Assembly (NCBI RefSeq): GCF_045679555.1
Contig: NC_092096.1
Coordinates: 22,351,211-22,415,210 of the forward strand
Source of the DNA: Salvelinus alpinus
Lineage: Eukaryota > Chordata > Actinopteri > Salmoniformes > Salmonidae
Direction: 5' to 3'
Length of the DNA: 64,000 bases
Shown here: positions 57,653 through 64,000 of the stretch, in pieces
Numbering within the stretch: the first letter of the stretch is position 1
Layout of the letters: each line of letters starts with the position of its first letter
Program-made: the position numbers and the translations under genes
Notes under the pieces: generated by a model
Database searches by the model: none
What the model was told of the DNA's origin: nothing
What the model saw: the letters and a program-made list of their open reading frames with translations, nothing else

Positions 57653-59279
57653 TAGCTCCACATTGATCTGGTACTGGTACTCCCTGTGTATAGCTCCACA
57701 TTGATCTGGTACTGGTACTCCCTGTATATAGCTCCACATTGATCTGGTACTGGTACTCCCTGTTTATAGCTCCACATTGATCTGGTACTGGTACTCCCTG
57801 TATGTGGCTCCACATTGATCTGGTACTGGTCCTCCCTGTGTATAGCTCCACATTGATCTGGTACTGGTACTCCCTGTATATAGCTCCACATTGATCTGGT
57901 ACTGGTACTCCCTGTATATAGCTATACATTGATCTGGTACTGGTACTCCCTGTATGTGGCTCCACATTGATCTGGTACTGGTCCTCCCTGTGTATAGCTC
58001 CACATTGATCTGGTACTGGTACTCCCTGTTTATAGCTCCACATTGATCTGGTATTGGTACTCCCTGTGTATAGCTCCACATTGATCTGGTACTGGTACTC
58101 CCTGTATATAGCTCCACATTGATCTGGTACTGATACTCCCTGTGTATAGCTCCGCATTGATCTGGTACTGGTACTCCCTGTATATAGCCCCACATTGATC
58201 TGGTACTGGTACTCCCTGTATATAGCTCCACATTGATCTGGTACTGGTACTCCCTATATATAGCTCCACATTGATCTGGTACTGGTACTCCCTGTATATA
58301 GCCCCACATTGATCTGGTACTCCCTGTATATAGCCCCACATTGATCTGGTACTGGTACTCCCTGTGTATAGCTCCACATTGATCTGGTACTGGTACTCCC
58401 TGTATATAGCCCCACATTGATCTGGTACTCCCTGTATATAGCCCCACATTGATCTGGTACTGGTACTCCCTGTGTATAGCTCCACATTGATCTGGTACTG
58501 GTACTTCCTGTATATAGCTTCACATTGATCTGGTACTGGTACTCCCTATATATAGCTCCACATTGATCTGGTACTGGTACTCCCTGTATATAGCTCCACA
58601 TTGATCTGGTACTGGTACTCCCTATATATAGCTCTACATTGATCTGGTACTGGTACTCCCTGTATATAGCTCCACATTGATCTGGTACTGGTACTCCCTG
58701 TATATAGCTCTACATTGATCTGGTACTGGTACTCCCTGTATATAGCCCCACATTGATCTGGTACTGGTACTCCCTGTATATAGCTCCACATTGATCTGGT
58801 ACTGGTCTCCCTGTATATAGCCCCACATTGATCTGGTACTGGTCTCCCTGTATATAGCCCCACATTGATCTGGTACTGGTACTCCCTGTATATAGCTCCA
58901 CATTGATCTGGTACTGGTCTCCCTGTATATAGCCCCACATTGATCTGGTACTGGAACTCCCTGTATATAGCTCCACATTGATCTGGTACTGGTACTCCCT
59001 GTATATAGCTCCACATTGATCTGGTACTGGAACTACCTGTATATAGCTCCACATTGATCTGGTACTGGTCTCCCTGTATATAGCCCCACATTGATCTGGT
59101 ACTGGAACTCCCTGTATATAGCTCCACATTGATCTGGTACTGGTACTCCCTGTATATAGCTCCACATTGATCTGGTACTGGTACTCCCTGTATGTAGCTC
59201 CACATTGATCTGGTACTGGTACTACCTGTATATAGCTCCGCATTGATCTGGTACTGGTACTCCCTGTATATAGCTCCAT
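57653..59279. repeat. 38-bp minisatellite, main block
   Basis: About 43 copies of the 38-bp unit, with variants lacking 8 bases (CTGGTCTCC) or carrying GTGTATAG, GTATGTGG and CCCCACATTG. Overlapping minus-strand frames (repeating YREYQYQINVELYTGSTSTR and others) are artefacts of a period of 2 modulo 3. Confidence 0.96.
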
Positions 59280-59480
59280 TCTTGTGTATTTTATCATATT
59301 CCTCTTGTGTTAGTTACTATTTTATTTTGTATTATTATTTTTAAACTCTGCATCGTTGTGAAAGGTTCGTAAGCAAGCATTTCACTGTACAGTCTACACC
59401 AGGTGTATTCAGGGCATGTGATAAATACAATTTGATTTGATCAGCATGCCTTCTCTGAGACACTTTATGAATAAAGGACC
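59280..59480 (+). other. LINE 3' terminus and short spacer
   Basis: The LINE 3' end is at 59280-59442, followed by 38 bases with TGCCTTCTCTGAGACACTTT before the next minisatellite. Confidence 0.7.
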
Positions 59481-60110
59481 TGGCCACTCTCCCTTTTGCT
59501 ATTGATACATAGCTACACTGGCCACTCTCCCTTTTGATACATAGCTACACTGACCACTCTCCCTTTTGATACATAGCTACACTGGCCACTCTCCCTTTTG
59601 ATACATAGCTACACTGGCCACTCTCCCTTTTGATACATAGCTACACTGGCCACTCTCCCTTTTGATACATAGCTACACTGGCCACTCTCCCTTTTGCTAT
59701 TGATACATAGCTACACTGGCCACTCTCCCTTTTGATACATAGCTACACTGGCCACTCTCCCTTTTGCTATTGATACATAGCTACACTGGCCACTCTCCCT
59801 TTTGATACATAGCTACACTGGCCACTCTCCCTTTTGATACATAGCTACACTGGCCACTCTCCCTTTTGATACAAAGCTACACTGGCCACTCTCCCTTTTG
59901 CTATTGATACATAGATACACTGGCCACTCCCCTTTTGATACATAGCTACACTGGCCACACTCCCTTTTGCTATTGATACATAGATACACTGGCCACTCCC
60001 CTTTTGATACATAGCTACACTGGCCACTCCCATTTTGATACATAGCTAGCTGGCCACTCCCTTTTGATACAAAGCTACATTGGCCACTCCCCTTTTGATA
60101 CATAGATACA
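59481..60110. repeat. 32-bp minisatellite
   Basis: About 19 copies of TGGCCACTCTCCCTTTTGAT plus ACATAGCTACAC, with a 38-bp variant carrying TTTTGCTATTGATAC. Minus-strand Cys/Val-rich frames over it are not genes. Confidence 0.95.
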
Positions 60111-60209
60111 GTCAGTAACAAAGTTATTTATTTATTTGATCCCTCTTTTTCTCCTGCATCTTGACATAACTTGTCAATCAAAGTCTCCATTAGATAACTG
60201 TCTTTGACC

Positions 60210-63200
60210 CCACACCAGAAGTATAGAGAGCACCAGACCAGGAGGATAGAGAGCACCACACCAGGAGTATAGAGAGCACCACACCAGGAGGATAGAGAGC
60301 ACCACACCAGGAGGATAGAGAGCACCACACCAGGAGTATAGAGAGCACCACACCAGGAGGATAGAGAGCACCACACCAGGAGTATAGAGAGCACCACACC
60401 AGGAGTTTAGAGAGCACCACACCAGGAGTTTAGAGAGCACCACACCGGGAGTATAGAGAGCACCACAACAGTAGGATAGAGAGCACCACACCAGGAGTAT
60501 AGAGAGCACCACACCAGGAGTTTAGAGAGCACCACACCGGGAGTATAGAGAGCACCACAACAGGAGGATAGAGAGCACCACACCAGGAGTATAGAGAGCA
60601 CCAGACCAGGAGGATAGAGAGCACCACACCAGGAGTATAGAGAGCACCACACCAGGAGGATAGAGAGCACCACACCAGGAGTATAGAGAGCACCACACCA
60701 GGAGTTTAGAGAGCACCACACCGGGAGTATAGAGAGCACCACAACAGGAGGATAGAGAGCACCACACCAGGAGTATAGAGAGCACCACACCAGGAGTATA
60801 TAGAGCACCACACCAAGAGTATAGAGAGCACCACACCAGGAGTATAGAGAGCACCACACCAGGAGTATAGAGAGCACCACACCAGGAGTATAGAGAGTAT
60901 AGAGAGCACCACACCAGGAGTATAGAGAGTATAGAGAGCACCACACCAGGAGCATAGAGAGCACCACACCAGGAGTATAGAGAGCACCACACCAGAAGTA
61001 TAGAGAGCACCAGACCAGGAGGATAGAGAGCACCACACCAGGAGTATAGAGAGCACCACACCAGGAGGATAGAGAGCACCACACCAGGAGGATAGAGAGC
61101 ACCACACCAGGAGTATAGAGAGCACCACACCAGGAGGATAGAGAGCACCACACCAGGAGTATAGAGAGCACCACACCAGGAGTTTAGAGAGCACCACACC
61201 AGGAGTGTAGAGAGCACCACACCGGGAGTATAGAGAGCACCACAACAGGAGGATAGAGAGCACCACAGCAGGAGTATAGAGAGCACCACACCAGGAGTTT
61301 AGAGAGCACCACACCGGGAGTATAGAGAGCACCACAACAGGAGGATAGAGAGCACCACACCAGGAGTATAGAGAGCACCAGACCAGGAGGATAGAGAGCA
61401 CCACACCAGGAGTATAGAGAGCACCACACCAGGAGGATAGAGAGCACCACACCAGGAGTATAGAGAGCACCACACCAGGAGTTTAGAGAGCACCACACCG
61501 GGAGTATAGAGAGCACCACAACAGGAGGATAGAGAGCACCACAACAGGAGGATAGAGAGCACCACACCAGGAGTATAGAGAGCACCACACCAGGAGTATA
61601 GAGAGCACCACACCAAGAGTATAGAGAGCACCACACCAGGAGTATAGAGAGCACCACACCAGGAGTATAGAGAGCACCACACCAGAAGTATAGAGAGTAT
61701 AGAGAGCACCACACCAGGAGTATAGAGAGTATAGAGAGCACCACACCAGGAGCATAGAGAGCACCACACCAGGAGTATAGAGAGCACCACACCAGGAGTA
61801 TAGAGAGCACCGCACCAGGAGGATAGCGAGCACCACACCAGGAGTATAGAGAGCACCACACCAGGAGGATAGAGAGCACCACACCAGGAGGATAGAGAGC
61901 ACCACACAAGGAGGATAGAGAGCACCACACCAGGAGGATAGAGAGCACCACACCAGGAGGATAGAGAGCACCACACCAGGAGTATAGAGAGCACCACACC
62001 AGGAGTATAGAGAGCACCACACCAGGAGTATAGAGAGCACCACACCAGGAGTATAGAGAGCACCACACCAGGAGGATAGAGAGCACCACACCAGGAGGAT
62101 AGAGAGCACCACACCAGGAGTATAGAGAGCACCACACCAGGAGGATAGAGCGCACCACACCAGGAGGATAGAGAGCACCACACCAGGAGTATAGAGAGCA
62201 CCACACCAGGAGGATAGAGAGCACCACACCAGGAGTATAGAGAGCACCACACCAGGAGGATAGAGCGCCCCACACCAGGAGTATAGAGAGCACCACACCA
62301 GGAGGATAGAGAGCACCACACCAGGAGGATAGAGAGCACCACACCAGGAGGATAGAGAGCACCACACAAGGAGGATAGAGAGCACCACACCAGGAGGATA
62401 GAGAGCACCACACCAGGAGTATAGAGAGCACCACACCAGGAGTATAGAGAGCACCACACCAGGAGTATAGAGAGCACCACACCAGGAGTATAGAGAGCAC
62501 CACACCAGGAGGATAGAGAGCACCACACCAGGAGGATAGAGAGCACCACACCAGGAGTATAGAGAGCACCACACCAGGAGGATAGAGCGCACCACACCAG
62601 GAGGATAGAGAGCACCACACCAGGAGTATAGAGAGCACCACACCAGGAGGATAGAGAGCACCACACCAGGAGTATAGAGAGCACCACACCAGGAGGATAG
62701 AGAGCACCACACCAGGAGTATAGAGAGCACCACACCAGGAGGATAGAGCGCCCCACACCAGGAGTATAGAGAGCACCACACCAGGAGGATAGAGAGCACC
62801 ACACCAGGAGGATAGAGAGCACCACACCAGGAGTATAGAGAGCACCACACCAGGAGGATAGAGCGCATCACACCAGGAGTATAGAGAGCACCACACCAGG
62901 AGGATAGAGAGCACCACACCAGGAGTATAGAGAGCACCACACCAGGAGGATAGAGAGCACCACACCGGGAGTATAGAGAGCACCACACCGGGAGGATAGA
63001 GAGCACCACACCGGGAGTATAGAGAGCACCACACCGGGAGGATAAAGAGCACCACACCAGGAGGATAGAGAGCACCACACCAGGAGGATAGAGAGCACCA
63101 CACCAGGAGGATAGAGAGCAACACACCAGGAGGATAGAGCGCACCACACTAGGAGTATAGAGAGCACCACACCAGGAGTATAGAGAGCACCACACCAGGA

Positions 63201-64000
63201 GTATAGAGAGCACCACACCAGGAGTATAGAGAGCACCACACCGGGAGTATAGAGAGCACCACACCGGAAGGATAGAGAGCACCACACCGGGAGTATAGAG
63301 AGCACCACACCGGGAGGATAGAGAGCACCACACCAGGAGTATAGAGAGCACCACACCAGGAGTTTAGAGAGCACCACACCGGGAGGATAGAGAGCACCAC
63401 ACCAGGAGTATAGAGAGCACCACACCAGGAGTATAGAGAGCACCACACCAGGAGTATAGAGAGCACCACACCAGGAGTATAGAGAGCACCACACCAGGAG
63501 TATAGAGAGCACCACACCAGGAGTATAGAGAGCACCACACCAGGAGTATAGAGAGCACCACACCGGGAGGATAAAGAGCACCACACCGGGAGGATAGAGA
63601 GCACCACACCAGGAGGATAGAGAGCACCACACCAGGAGGATAGAGAGCAACACACCAGGAGGATAGAGCGCACCACACTAGGAGTATAGAGAGCACCACA
63701 CCAGGAGTATAGAGAGCACCACACCAGGAGTATAGAGAGCACCACACCGGGAGTATAGAGAGCACCACACCGGGAGTATAGAGAGCACCACACCGGGAGG
63801 ATAGAGAGCACCACACCGGGAGTATAGAGAGCACCACACCAGGAGTTTAGAGAGCACCACACCAGGAGTTTAGAGAGCACCACACCAGGAGGATCGAGAG
63901 CACCACACCAGGAGGATAGAGAGCACCACACCGGGAGTATAGAGAGCACCACAACAGGAGGATAGAGAGCACCACACCAGGAGTATAGAGAGCACCACAC
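60210..64000. repeat. 23-bp minisatellite with higher-order structure, runs off the edge
   Basis: About 165 copies of ACACCAGGAGTATAGAGAGC plus ACC. Common variants are GGAGGAT for GGAGTAT, ACCGGG or ACAACAGG for ACCAGG, and GAGTTTAG. Rare variants recur at exact multiples of 23 bp. Because 23 is not a multiple of 3 and the unit has no stop on the minus strand, all three frames stay open for hundreds of codons (up to 646). No gene is implied. Confidence 0.97.

Larger units (their letters stand above)
50330..59442 (+). mobile_element. LINE copy expanded to 9 kb by tandem arrays and Tc1 insertions
   Basis: RT pieces (50402-51789), a 3' UTR start (51790-52100), and a normal 3' end (AAGCAAGCATTTCACTGTAC, then GATAAATACAATTTGATTTG at 59442) are in the correct order. 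They match the LINE 3' UTR at 14396-16463. Between them successive 3' UTR segments have become a 68-bp and a 38-bp array, and two Tc1 elements are inserted. The unexpanded LINE 3' UTR would be about 500 bp. Confidence 0.82.

Noticed and set aside
53831-59279. CRISPR-like regular repeats
   Set aside because: Units are head-to-tail with no unique spacers, in a vertebrate genome. They are minisatellites from a LINE 3' UTR.
57488-59297. Overlapping minus-strand frames repeating YREYQYQINVEL
   Set aside because: Artefact of the 38-bp array; there is no unique flanking coding sequence.
60174-64000. Very long overlapping minus-strand open frames (up to 646 codons) rich in Leu, Cys and Trp
   Set aside because: They follow from a 23-bp tandem repeat with no stop on that strand. 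All three frames are open over the same DNA, with no start context, splice sites or non-repeat domain.

Overview
This window looks like a salmonid fish (trout, salmon or char) genome. It holds exons of three vertebrate genes. The rest is a dense load of salmonid-type Tc1 transposons (including relatives of the Sleeping Beauty family), non-LTR retrotransposons, solo LTRs, fold-back MITEs and long minisatellites. There is no prokaryotic gene organisation. The species call rests on family recognition, not on a database search.

Host genes. (1) cmah, CMP-N-acetylneuraminate hydroxylase, minus strand, 17164 down to 4955. Twelve exons join in frame across canonical splice sites, but codon 462 is TGA where the family has a conserved Trp, and the final exon is not visible. 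The copy looks like a recently inactivated or truncated gene, plausibly one of two ohnologues from the salmonid genome duplication. (2) ccdc107, plus strand, 36079-40268. Six exons join into an intact frame of 317 residues, with a poly(A) signal at 40302. (3) kcnc2-like Kv3 potassium channel, plus strand. Only the first coding exon (48064-48615) is present; the window ends inside an intron of more than 15 kb.

Layout. 1-4850: stacked retroelement and Tc1 debris, starting with a Ty3/gypsy element whose integrase precedes RT (Gmr1-type order). 4955-17164: cmah, with two Sleeping Beauty-type elements, another Tc1 element and several minisatellites in its introns. 17600-24625: Tc1 copies, solo LTRs, a LINE fragment and a (GT)n tract. 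24626-35766: one Tc1-like element inflated to 11 kb by nested insertions up to four layers deep; one inserted LINE carries a 2A-like motif. 36079-40325: ccdc107. 40326-48000: intergenic DNA with MITEs and a 42-bp minisatellite inside a MITE. 48064-48615: kcnc2 exon. 50330-59442: one LINE copy whose reverse-transcriptase region and 3' UTR have been expanded into three tandem arrays (90, 68 and 38 bp) and struck by two Tc1 elements, one with a full-length 340-residue transposase frame. 59481-64000: 32-bp and 23-bp minisatellites; the latter runs off the edge.

The most unusual signal is in both multi-exon genes. A real splice site has been tandemly copied into the adjoining intron: the 5' splice site of cmah exon 4 (13 extra copies of the repeat, 12 of them with the intact donor motif) and the 3' splice site of ccdc107 exon 4 (15 extra copies, each with the first 10 exon bases). 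These create arrays of decoy splice sites.
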